Source: Mycoplasmopsis agassizii (GTDB lineage Bacteria; Bacillota_I; Bacilli_A; Mycoplasmatales; Metamycoplasmataceae). From it: 64,000 nucleotides of DNA. The stretch spans positions 251,945-315,944 of the forward strand of contig NZ_NQMN01000001.1 in the NCBI RefSeq assembly GCF_002272945.1, in the 5' to 3' direction. This document shows positions 10,390 to 19,968 of this stretch, one piece after another (within the stretch, counting starts at the first letter, position 1; each line of letters starts with the position of its first letter). The notes beneath the pieces were generated by a model. It was not told the DNA's origin. It ran no database searches and saw only the letters and a list, made by a program, of their open reading frames with translations. The position numbers and the translations under genes are program-made.

Positions 10390-12852
10390 ATGAAGAAACT
10401 AAGTAAAAAATTTTTAATCCTTTCAGCTTCATCTGCAACTATTGTTGCTGCTTCAGCAGCATTAATTGCATGTGCACCTGAAACTGATAAGCCAAGAGTA
10501 CCTGAAAAAAGTATTGATGAAAATGTTTTAAATGAAGTCTTTAAAAACTTTTTATCACAAACATCATATGAATCAGCACTTTATGAAAATATTGATCAAC
10601 TAGAAAAAGGATTAAATGAAGCAACCACGGTTGCTGATTTTGTGATTCTATTTAATTCAGATAATAAAAAAACAATTGAAAATGCTATAGGTGCAGCAAA
10701 GCTTGAAAAACAAGCAACAGTTAATAAAAGTGCTAGCGAAGTCATTATTGCTTTGACACTAAAATATGGTAGTGCTACTAAAACAGAAAATGTAACTATT
10801 AAGTTCAAAAAAGCAACATCATTAGATAGAGATACTGCTAAAAACTTTTTTACTAATTTAGGAACTGAATTTTCACTAGTAGAAAAAGATAAATCATTTG
10901 CAATAGTAGCCCCTTCTGCAGTTAGTGATCAAAAACTAAACACTTTAATTACAAATGACACATTTGTAATTCCTAGATCTTTTAATTTAAAAGTTGATAA
11001 ACTAGCAAATGGTGCTAATGATGAAAAAGGGACATTAAAAGTTAAATTAACTTTATCTAAACTAGGTGAATTTTACAATGCTAAAGGTGAAAAAGTTGAA
11101 CAAGCTAATGCAGGAGTGGAAATTACTTTACAAGGATTATTAGAATCTAATCAGGCAGTTACTTTAGTTAAAACTTGATATAGCAATAATTTAAAAAATG
11201 ATCCTAATCAAAGTTATTTAACTTTAACTAGTGAAGCAGTTAAAGATCTTTTACCTTCACAAGTTGAAGGACAAAATTTAAAAAGTTATTTAAATTTAAC
11301 AATGCCTTCAGATGCATTTGATTATAGTGTAAGATTTACAAGCCAAAATCCTTATTCAGAATTAGATGGATTAGTTAATGCTATTGTCACAATTACATCT
11401 AAAGATGGAACATCTTATTATGATCAAAATGGACAAACTTTTTTAAGAACTTGAGATTCAGGTAAAGTTGTAACTTTAAGTGGTTTTAAAAAAGGTGTTG
11501 ATTATGCTAAAGCAGAATTTGAAAAACATACTTCGAAAACTAATACAATTGATTTAGCATCTTCTAACTTAACAGTTAAACAAGCTTTAAAAGATTTAAA
11601 TAGTATTAATTCAGTTAAAACTTATTTAGATGAAGTTAATAAGGATTTAAAAAAGGGTTATACTTTTGAACTTCATGAAGTTCAAAATAATGCTAGTTAT
11701 GATACAGGGGTAGTTAATTTAAAACTAGTATTAAAATATACAGATAGTAAAAACGTAGTTAAATATTTAAGTTTTAATCCTACTTCAAAAACTATTAATG
11801 TTGTAGATAGTTTAGCTAATGCTTCAGGTATTGAAGTTAAATTAACTAACTTAGTAACTGATGCTAAATACTTAGAAGATAAATTTAAGAATTTTGAAGT
11901 TAAAGATTTAACTAAAGATGATTCAACTAATGTTAAAGCATTAGCTAAATTAATTGAAGATAAAGCAGACTTTAAAACATTTGTAGAAGCATTTAATAAG
12001 GTTGCAAAAACTAGTGAAATGCAAATCGATTTAAGTTTAATAAATAGTTGAGAATTTGATACAACTAAAGAAAACGATATTAAATTAACTACAGCAACAA
12101 CTAGTTTAAAAGAGAATAAAACTAGTTTAAATCTAAACTTAAAAAATACTAATAATGTGACTGTAGCAGTTTCTAAAGAACTAGATTTTGATACCTTCTT
12201 TGTTTACTTTTTAAGACTTTTAAATAGTGACGCAGTTGAAAAATATAGTGAAACAGCCTTAAATTTAATAATTATTAAATATCAAGGCATTGATACATAT
12301 GAAAAAACTAAATTATTCATCGATGCAGTTGTTAATAAATATAAAGAAAATGAAGCAAAGTTAATTCAGTTTTCAAATAATTATGCTGATGTCATTAATC
12401 AGCAAATGGCTATTAAAGGTAGTGAATTAACTTCTACCTCAATGGAATACTATGGCTTTGTTTGAACTTTTGGTAGAGAATCAATGCCACAAGAATTAAG
12501 AAATAAAATGGCTTGATCTAATCAAACCACTTTACCAACTCAATATTCAGGTGCTAATAGTGAAACATATATGATTGCAGGTTTTCAATCTAAGGATCAA
12601 TTATCAAGTGATGCTAACGGTAATGCTTGAGTAACAGGAGCAACTAATACTACAAGTACTACTAGAAATACATTCTTAAAAATTGGTGAAGCAGAATTTT
12701 ATATTACTCGTGAAGGTGGTAATTTAACAAGTTCTAATACACTGAAAAAAGCAGCAGGCGATTACACTACTTCACCATTTAATAATGGTTTAGCAGTGGC
12801 AATTATGTTCTTATTAAGAGAAGTAGAAAAAACTGTTTTAACATCAAATTAA
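10390..12852 (+). CDS. Large multi-domain surface lipoprotein
   Basis: This is an 820-residue lipoprotein. Residues 1-28 are a signal peptide ending in the lipobox LIAC, so Cys28 would be lipidated and the rest exposed outside the cell. The mature part repeats beta-rich units, e.g. EVIIALTLKYGSATK and KGTLKVKLTL ... ITLQGLLE, of the kind found repeatedly in mycoplasma lipoproteins (PF04200-like, by pattern only). Several TGA codons encode Trp. The last 130 residues, beginning YYGFVWTFGRESMPQELR, form a separate C-terminal domain. It is the intact paralogue of the broken gene at 1726-3509. Function unknown; possibly adhesion or immune interaction. Confidence 0.85.
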
Positions 12853-12877
12853 TCACTAGTTTCTAGTGATTTTTTTA
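12852..12877 (+). terminator. Terminator of the lipoprotein gene
   Basis: Stem ATCACTAG (12852-12859) and CTAGTGAT (12863-12870) with a TTT loop, followed by seven T. It overlaps the last base of the stop codon. Confidence 0.85.
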
Positions 12878-12982
12878 TGTCAAAATAAATCATAGATTCT
12901 TCAAAATTAATATTTCTAAATTAATTTTGATTTAGAAGGCTTTTGCAATAAAATAAAATAAGTAAGAATTAAAGAGGTATTT

Positions 12983-13852
12983 ATGAAGCAATATTTAGAA
13001 TTATTAAAACATGTAAAACAAACAGGACAAAAGCGCTCAGACCGCACAAATACGGGTACAGTAGGTGTTTTTGCAACACAAACTCGTTATCCTTTGGATA
13101 ATGGTTTTCCTTTATTAACGACTAAAAAAATGGCTTGAAAAGCAATTGTCATGGAACTACTTTGATTTATTAAAGGTGATACCAATATTAAGTTCTTAGT
13201 TGATAATGGAGTCAATATTTGAAACGAATGACCTTATGAAATTTATAAAAAATCAAAAGATTATCAAGGTGAAAATTTAAAAGAATTTGCTCAAAAAATT
13301 AAAGATAATGCTGAATTTGCCAAAATTTATGGTGAACTAGGCCCAGTTTATGGAAAGCAATGAAGATCATTTTTTGGAGTTGATCAGATCCAAAATGCTT
13401 TAGATGATTTAAAAAATAATCCTTTTTCGAGAAGGATTATAGTTAGTGCATGAAACCCAGCAGAAGTAAAAGATATGGCACTGCCACCTTGTCATGCATT
13501 TTTCCAATTTTACGTTTCTAGTGATAATAAATTATCACTACAACTTTATCAAAGAAGTGGCGACTTATTTTTAGGTGTACCTTTTAATATTGCTTCTTAT
13601 TCACTTTTACTAGCAATGGTAGCACAAGTAAGTAATTTAGAAGTTGGTGAATTTATTCATACAATTGGTGATAGTCATATCTATTTAAATCATCTTGAAC
13701 AAGTTGATTTACAACTAAGTAGAACACCTTTAAAACTACCTAGATTAGAATTAAATAAAGAGATTAAAAGTTTATTTGATTTTACTTATGAAGATATCAA
13801 ATTACTTGATTATCAATCACATGAAAAAATTAAAGCAGAGGTAGCAGTTTAA
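12983..13852 (+). CDS. thyA: Thymidylate synthase
   Basis: This is a 289-residue enzyme that methylates dUMP to dTMP with methylene-tetrahydrofolate and releases dihydrofolate. Motifs: RTNTGT near the N-terminus, the catalytic Cys in [12 protein letters not shown], and [17 protein letters not shown] and GDSHIYLNH in the substrate site. Several TGA codons are read as Trp. The start follows AAAGAGGT. The dfrA gene starts 2 bp after the stop, so the pair forms a dTMP/folate cycle operon. Confidence 0.97.
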
Positions 13853-13854
13853 TT

Positions 13855-14325
13855 ATGATTAAGTTAATAGTAGCAGTAGGACAAAACAATTTAATAGGTA
13901 ATAAAGATAAAATGCCTTGACATTATCCCGAAGAATTTAAACACTTTCGTAACACTACTTTAAATCATTATTTATTATTTGGGAGAACAACTTTTTTAGG
14001 ACTGCCTGCAGTTTTAAAAAACCGTTTTCATTATGTTTTATCAACTACTGATGAAGGCTTAGAAAAAGCTGACAAAGTAATCCATAATGATCAAGAACTA
14101 AATTCATTATTTAATGAATTTAGAAATAGCGATAAGACTTTATTTATTTCAGGTGGTAAAAGTATTTATGAGCGTTATGTTAATGAAGCAGATGAATTAA
14201 TTATTTCACGCATTAAACATCAGCATCAAGGAGATGTTTATTTAAATCTTAATTTAGATAATTTTAAACTTGATTATAAAAATGATTATGCAGATTTTGC
14301 TGTGGAATATTGAGTTAAAAAATAA
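13855..14325 (+). CDS. dfrA: Dihydrofolate reductase
   Basis: This is a 156-residue NADPH-dependent enzyme that regenerates tetrahydrofolate from the dihydrofolate made by ThyA. The N-terminus IVAVGQNNLIGNKDKMPWHY contains the Met-20-type loop with a TGA-coded Trp, and the nucleotide site is seen in FGRTTFLGLP and FISGGKSIYE. It lies 2 bp after thyA, so the two are translated together. There is no sign of damage; the length fits the family. Confidence 0.96.
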
Positions 14326-14367
14326 ATTAATAATCCTAAAACACAGATTAGGCAAATTAGACTATTT

Positions 14368-14403
14368 AAAAGATGAAACCTTTGATGAGTTTCATCTTTT
14401 TTT
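14368..14403. terminator. Bidirectional terminator between dfrA and the methyltransferase
   Basis: Stem AAAAGATGAAAC (14368-14379) and GTTTCATCTTTT (14389-14400) with T-runs on both strands. The stem core matches that of the terminator at 8661-8697. Confidence 0.85.
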
Positions 14404-14408
14404 GAATT

Positions 14409-16448
14409 TTAATTGAAGATCAACGATTGTTTAAATTGTTTTTCTTTATCAGTGATATTTCTATTAAAATTTAAAATTCTAACTAGTTCTTCAGCTAATT
14501 TTGTGATAACAGGAACGACGACACTATTGCCAATTTGTTTATATGATTGATAACCTTCTTTTATTTTGTAACCATCAGGATAACCCATTATTTGTAAGCA
14601 TTCATTTTCAGTTAATTTTCTATTTTGTTTAATAACAACAGGTATATTATTTCCACCAGTACCCATTTTTGCAGTTAAAGTTGGTGCAATACCATCTAGT
14701 TTAAATTGACATCTTGAAGGTCTAATTTCATATGCTAAGGAATTATTTTTAACATCAATATTTTTTTTATTAACAAAAAAATCAATATTTTTTTTAGCTG
14801 TTTTAGTTATTTGATATTTTGGATCATTATTAGATTTTATTATTTGATTTAAATTGATTTTGCTTTCTGATTTTGTAGGGAAAACAAAATCATCTGCAGT
14901 CACATTTAGCCCGTTTTTGATACCGATACAATATCATCTTTCCCGAGATTGGGGGATTCCAAAATCTTTTGAATTTAGAACTTTATATTGATATGAATAG
15001 CCTAAATCATTAATAATGTTTAAAATTGTCTCTAAAGTTTTTCCTCCATCATGATTAACAATTCCTTTGACATTTTCTAGAATAAATGCACTAGGTTTTT
15101 TATCTTTTAAAATTCTTGCAATTTCAAAAAATAGTGTACCTCTTGTATCATTAAAACCTAATCTTTTTCCTGCAATAGAAAAAGACTGACAAGGAAAACC
15201 TGCACATAAAATATCGTGATTTGGAATATCATTTGAATCAATTTTTGTTATGTCACCTTTGGGTGTTTCATTAAAATTGGCTTTGTATGTTTCAATAGCA
15301 TACTTATCAATTTCAGAACTAAAAACACACTTACAATTGTTTTTTTCAAAAGCTAATCTAAAACCACCTAGACCCGAAAATAGGTCGATGAATTTTAACT
15401 GAGTTTCTTTTTCAAACGAAATATTTTTATATATTTGCTCTGCAATTGCTTTACCTAATAAAGGTGGAACAGCATTAGCTAGTTGTTGATGCTGATCAGA
15501 ATTAGAGCCTGTAAACTCAAAATTGTCATTAAAAGATTGTAATCTGGCTACTTCTCTAACTGTTAAAATTCTGTCCTTTAATGGATGGATAATCATCGCT
15601 TTTGCAGCGTGTTTAATTGTTATAGAAGGTTTATTTGGATCTAATCTTTTATAAGCATTTGAATGTGTTCCGCCACCTGTACCTAGTTCTACAGGAATAT
15701 TTTGTCAATTACCACCTTGAGGTATATATGACATTCTTTTAGTTACTAATTCATTTGAATTTCTTCTTGAATGATTAGTTATCTTTGAATTACCTTCCAT
15801 TAATTTTTGATATTTAGTTGAAGGGCAAAAGTATGTATCTCCATCAGGATCTACATTTCCTAAGGCATCACCTACTGTAATATAATTTTCTTTATCATAA
15901 ATTGCTTCTGGAAAATCAAGTGGATAGTTCTTACTAATTAAAAAGATTACTCTTTTTCTAGCTTGGGGAACTCCATAATCTGCAGCATTTAAAACTTTAT
16001 AATTTACTCTATAACCGATATTTTCAAAACCCTTTTGAATGAGTTCTTTAATATCTTCACCTTGATCATTTTTCATTGATAAAAGACCTACAACGTTTTC
16101 GATAACAATGTATTTAGGTTCAATTACTTCAGCAACTTTTACTACTTGTTCAAAAAGTGTGTTTCTAATATCATTTATTTCACGTTTTCCAGACATGCTA
16201 AAACCTTGGCATGGCGGGCCTGCAATAATTACATCTATTTTATTTTTATATTGTTCTCAGTAGCTAAGTTCAACTTTAGTGATATTATTTAATAAAAGAT
16301 TTGTTGAAGAGTGATTTTTTTTAAATGTGTTTAGAGCAGTTTCTCAAAGGTCGACACCTAATACAACTTCATATAAATTTGTCATTTCAAAACCATATGA
16401 AAATCCACCAACTCCACAAAATAAATCAATAACTTTTAGTTTATTCAT
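14409..16448 (-). CDS. Double C5-cytosine DNA methyltransferase (two complete enzymes in one chain)
   Basis: One unbroken 679-residue frame holds two full C5-methyltransferase domains. Domain 1 (about 1-345): motif I DLFCGVGGF, motif IV GPPCQGFS with catalytic Cys80, motif VI ENV, motif VIII QARKR, motif IX LTVREVARLQSF, motif X QQLANAVPPLLGKAI. Domain 2 (about 350-679): FIDLFSGLGGF, GFPCQSFSIAGKR with Cys420, LENVKG, PQSRERWY, LTENECLQIMGYPDGY and KQIGNSVVVPVI. Domain 2 looks the more Dcm-like. TGA is Trp at the junctions, e.g. QGGNWQN and RERWYCI. The start ATG at 16446-16448 follows GTGGGG. No restriction enzyme gene is adjacent, so it may be an orphan or regulatory methylase, or one for an asymmetric site. 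The recognition sequences cannot be told. Confidence 0.93.
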
Positions 16449-16788
16449 ATTACCCCACTAAAACAACTATTGTTTATATATTAGCATTTTAGCCGCAATA
16501 ATTTTATAAAAATGCGGATAATTTATAATTGTTATATTATTGTTACGGAGTAAATAAAAAAGATAAGTTTATTTGGAATCACTTTCTTGATTGTTTTTTA
16601 AATGTAAGAAAAAGATTAAAAAAAATTGTAAATTTGTTCAAATTTTGCTAATATACTGATGGCTATAAATTAAGAACAAAAAAATGATTTTATTCAAAAC
16701 CTTTAGTTGTTTTTTATTCATACCTATTTAAAAATCAATTTTTTGTTAAATATAGCCTTAAAATAAAATTATTTAAAGGAGTAAAAAT
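16449..16788. other. Intergenic region between divergent methylase and small gene
   Basis: It holds promoter-like A/T sequence for both sides. A short inverted repeat CCGCA (16493-16497) / TGCGG (16513-16517) lies about 50 bp upstream of the methylase start, and a looser one (GGCTATA near 16661, TATAGCC near 16750) upstream of the small gene. A strong AAAGGAG ribosome site at 16775-16781 serves the gene at 16789. No coding frame of note. Confidence 0.5.
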
Positions 16789-16896
16789 ATGAAAAAATTT
16801 TTACTTACATTATTTAATAATGTTAGTGTTACTGAGAGCGGTAGATATAGAGTAGTTGTTTACAAATTAGAACAAGCAAGAGCGAAAGAACTATAG
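16789..16896 (+). CDS. 35-residue small protein upstream of lipoprotein gene
   Basis: A short frame, MKKFLLTLFNNVSVTESGRY at the start and EQARAKEL at the end, sits behind one of the best ribosome sites in this region (AAAGGAG, 8 nt before ATG). The N-terminal part is hydrophobic and the C-terminal part charged. It ends 12 bp before the lipoprotein start, so it may be a translated leader that couples or attenuates lipoprotein expression, or a small peptide in its own right. I do not recognise the family. Confidence 0.55.
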   Translation: MKKFLLTLFNNVSVTESGRYRVVVYKLEQARAKEL

Positions 16897-16908
16897 GTGC
16901 AGTAACCT

Positions 16909-18216
16909 ATGTGGTTAACTAAAAACAAAATACTATTCATTGGAACATTATTTGCATCAATTGCACCATTTGTATCATTTGTTTCGTGTGTCAATTATGA
17001 AGAACCTATAAATATAGCTAAAGGTTTAGCAACATTAGATGATAAAAAGGTAGTTAAATATACGGCATTAGGAAAAACGTATTTTAAATATTTATTTGAA
17101 AAATATGACAACTATCAAGGTAATGATTTTAAAAAACCAATAATTATAAATAATAAATCTCTTTTAAAAGAAACCATTATTTCGTGAAAGGATGATTTCC
17201 TTAATTACCAAGGAAAGCAAGAAAACAGTTTCAAATCACTTACTGATTTTGAAACTATTGTAAATAAAGCGATTAAACAACTTGATGAATTTTATTCTGA
17301 TGCTTTTTTTAAAGAGAATAGTTTAATAATTGATTATGGTGGTTTTATCGGTCCAAAAGTTTCAACCAAAAGCATAGATTATTTTCTTGAAAATGCTAGG
17401 GTAACAAATCTTAAAAATATTTCATTGAAACAATATCCAGATAATTTTTCAAAAAATGAAAAGGAAATTGAGATAACTTACGATAAGGTTGAAGAAAGCT
17501 CTGATCCGCATACTTTTTCACCTGTAATTTATGAATTAAAAAACAGTGATTTCGGTATAAGTAATAATGAAAAATATAAGATTTCTAAATACTGGAATAC
17601 ATCTATTAAGACACTAAAAAGTGAAAGAACAATTAATGCAAATTCTTATTTAAACATTGACTTATCTCAATATAGTGATGGTTGAAATAAAATAGAAATA
17701 AAATATAATCCTTTTACTGATTCCGTTGATGAATCTTATTCTTCAATATTTATAAAATCAAAAAATGAACTAGAAAATCTTATAGATAAATCTAGTAAAT
17801 CATATTCTACTAGTGTGAACAATGATAAAAATGCACTAATTGAATTTAACAAAGTTATTAGTTATTTTGATGATTATTTTTTTCAAAATAATGTTTTAAC
17901 AATTGTATCAGTTTTGGATTGGATTAATTATTTCAAGCAAGGTAGTTCAAGGTTTGTTGATGACTATGATATTAAGATTTCTAGTAACAACATTAACATA
18001 AAACTACTGAAGAGAACATTTGTAGCAAATCAAGATCCTGGTTATAACGCAAAAAAAGAAATCAAATTCGCTTCAAGCAAAAATAAAGAAAAAGGTATTC
18101 CTATAGAGATTAAACTTCCGAATACTGGTGCAACACTTTTTATGCCAATTAATAAAAGTAAGTTATTAAATTTAGAGGAAGTTAAAATCAGCTTATCTAT
18201 TTCAGATTTGGAATAA
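16909..18216 (+). CDS. Lipoprotein of unknown function
   Basis: This is a 435-residue protein with the signal peptide MWLTKNKILFIGTLFASIAP and lipobox FVSC (Cys27), so it is anchored to the outer face of the membrane. The mature part is rich in Lys, Asn, Ser and Ile with no repeat units obvious; TGA is read as Trp, for example in SQYSDGWNKIEIKY. The ribosome site is AGGTG. It follows the 35-residue gene and is cut off from the next gene by an IS element 41 bp after its stop. No family recognised. Confidence 0.8.
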
Positions 18217-18283
18217 CCAATTTAATATAAAAAATCAACAGTTTAAAATTGGTAAGTCCCCTTTTTTCTGGACATTAAAATTA

Positions 18284-19159
18284 TTATAACAAATTATTGA
18301 ATGCATCCCTGTATTTTATAGGAGGCATTCAATTTGTTTTTTTCTGAATTCTTTTTGTATTGTAATAATAAATATAATCTTCTAATTCTTTTTTGAATTG
18401 CTTATATGTTTTGATGCTGCTTTCATATCCATAAAACATTTCATTTTTTAGAACACCAAAAAAAGATTCCATAATTCCGTTGTCAAGGCAATTTCCCTTT
18501 CTTGACATGGACTGTGTAATTCTTTTTTCCTCCAATTTTTTGACGTATCTTTCATTGCGATATTGTCAACCTTGGTCACTATGAAAAATTAAATTTTCTA
18601 GTGTTGAAAACTTTTTAAAAGCGCCATTCAGCATTTTTGTAATTTGATTAAAATTTGGTGACAGAGAAATGTTGAAAGAAATTATTTCATTGTTGAACAT
18701 GTCAAGAATCGGACTTAAATAAACCTTCCCAAATGGCAACTTAAATTCTGTAACATCCGTTGTTCATTTTTGATTTGGTGCTTCAGATTTAAAATCACGA
18801 TTTATTATATTTTCAGCAACAGTGCCTTCTTCACCTTGATATGAGTTGTATTTTTTTCTTTTTGCAACCTTTGGTTTTAAATTGAATTTTTTGATTAAAC
18901 GTGCGACTTTTTTGTGATTAACAATAAATCCACGTTTTTTTAGGGCTTCTGCAATTTTTTTAATTCCATAATTACCCCTGTGTTCTAAAAGAACCTTCTT
19001 TATTTCTTCAATAATTTCTTGATTTTTGTCATCAATATCATCTTTACTGATTTCGTAATAATAAGTTGATTTAGGAAAATTTACTGCTTTAAGAAAAACT
19101 GATACAGAAAGATCAGAATATTTTTCAACTAGTCATTTTATGATTTGCGCTTTTTTGCC
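18284..19159 (-). CDS. IS3-family transposase, catalytic part (OrfB)
   Basis: The frame covers about 291 residues downstream of the frameshift site. It has an N-terminal helix-turn-helix region (HRGNYGIKKIAEALKKRG) and an RNase H-like integrase core with the DDE triad: Asp in WTTDVTEF, Asp in HSDQGWQY and Glu in GIMESFFGVLKNE. It ends PPIKYRDAFNNLL, typical of the family. TGA codes Trp at several places, including WMPP near the end. There is no convincing independent start, so it is expected to be made as an OrfAB fusion by ribosomal slippage. Confidence 0.9.
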
Positions 19160-19662
19160 TTGGAGTGGGATTTTTTGTATTCTTGCTCCAAGGCTCGTAC
19201 CTTTTTTCAATACTCCAATTGAGCTTCCAAAAAAAGATTTTTGGCTCTTAATAATTTGTTTTCTTCTTCAAGATTATTAATTTCTTTTTTTGGTTTTCTC
19301 ATGCTTTCCTCCAGAGATTTTCTACCTCTTTTAGAATATTCTAAACCTGAAATTCCTTTTTCCTGAAATAATTGAAATCATTTTCTTAACACTCCATTGT
19401 CAATGTTATGCTTTAATGAAACATGGTTTATTGAATAACCCGATATTACTTCTTTTATAAATTCAAATTTTTCAATTTCAGTAAATTTATAGTTAAACGG
19501 TTTGTGTTTTAAACCGTTTTTGCCATTTGCTTTATATCGTTTTACTCAAAGGTAAAGCAAACTATTAAATGATTTTCTTTTTGTGTTTTTCGGAACTTTA
19601 ATTTGTTCGCCTTTTAAATATTTTTTCACACAAGATAATTTAAATTCAAATGTGTATTTCAT
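19138..19662 (-). CDS. IS3-family transposase, DNA-binding part (OrfA)
   Basis: This 174-residue protein starts MKYTFEFKLSCVKKYLKGEQ. It contains two helix-turn-helix segments (around YLKGEQI and EVISGYSINHVSLKHN, the latter followed by WFQLFQEKG) and a leucine-zipper-like coil (NNLEEENKLLRAKN) near the end. In this family it binds the inverted ends and regulates transposition. It overlaps orfB in the -1 frame and stops with TAA at 19138-19140, a few codons after the slippery heptamer. Confidence 0.9.
19150..19156 (-). promoter_or_regulatory. Programmed -1 ribosomal frameshift site
   Basis: The heptamer A-AAA-AAG (read on the minus strand) is in the correct phase of orfA (GCA AAA AAG). Slipping back one base gives GGC AAA AAA GCG in the orfB frame, which then stays open to the end of the transposase. 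This is the known IS150-type signal. Confidence 0.85.
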
Positions 19663-19758
19663 AAAAAACCCTTTTCCTGTTATGTCCAGAAAAAGGGTGT
19701 TATACCAAATTACTGTTGATTTTTAAATTCTTAATAGACAAGAAAGTGAAAAATGTTA

Positions 19759-19844
19759 AACCTGTATATGTTTTCAGAAACTTTAAAAAGTATCGATATG
19801 TATATAGTTTCAAAATAAAAATATTCGAAAACATATTACAGGTT
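19759..19844. repeat. Nested palindromic element
   Basis: The outer arms AACCTGTATATGTTTTC (19759-19775) and its near-perfect inverse (19827-19844, one extra base) enclose inner arms GAAACT (19777-19782) and AGTTTC (19806-19811). The whole could fold as one hairpin of about 86 nt. It lies 62 bp from the IS end. Confidence 0.6.
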
Positions 19845-19934
19845 GGTATTTTTTAGATAGAGCAATAAACTACTTATAAAAGTTACTTTTAATAGTGAAT
19901 TTAACTTTACCGATTTGAAAAAAATGACAATAAA

Positions 19935-19962
19935 AAATACGAGTTTTTATTCACTCGTATTT
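19935..19962 (-). terminator. Terminator of surface protein gene A
   Basis: Stem AAATACGAGT (19935-19944) and ACTCGTATTT (19953-19962) with a T-run on the minus strand, 7 bp beyond the stop of the gene that starts at 22500. Confidence 0.85.
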
Positions 19963-19968
19963 TCGTTT

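Larger units (their letters stand above)
18258..19697 (-). mobile_element. IS3-family insertion sequence (IS150 type)
   Basis: The element is about 1.44 kb, bounded by inverted ends CCCCTTTTTTCTGGACAT (18258-18275) and ATGTCCAGAAAAAGGG (19682-19697). It holds two overlapping frames, orfA and orfB, joined by a -1 frameshift signal, as in IS150-type elements and mycoplasmal IS1138. Both frames are intact and the catalytic residues are present, so it looks active. A clear 3-4 bp target duplication is not seen. The inverted symmetry extends outside the ends (see findings), so the exact limits are uncertain by some bases. Confidence 0.85.
19698..19968. other. Region right of the IS with possible gene remnant
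   Basis: A plus-strand frame without a clear start runs to TAG at 19854-19856 and reads ...KPVYVFRNFKKYRYVYSF..., which looks like coding sequence cut off by the IS, but no family is recognised. The same bases form a nested palindrome (listed separately). The rest to 19934 shows nothing; a terminator follows at 19935. Confidence 0.4.

Noticed and set aside
14409-16448. Three separate methyltransferase fragments or a pseudogene
   Set aside because: The breaks are TGA codons read as Trp; the frame is continuous from 16448 to 14409.
18250-19705. Target-site duplication of the IS
   Set aside because: No equal 3-4 bp flank could be matched with confidence at the chosen ends.
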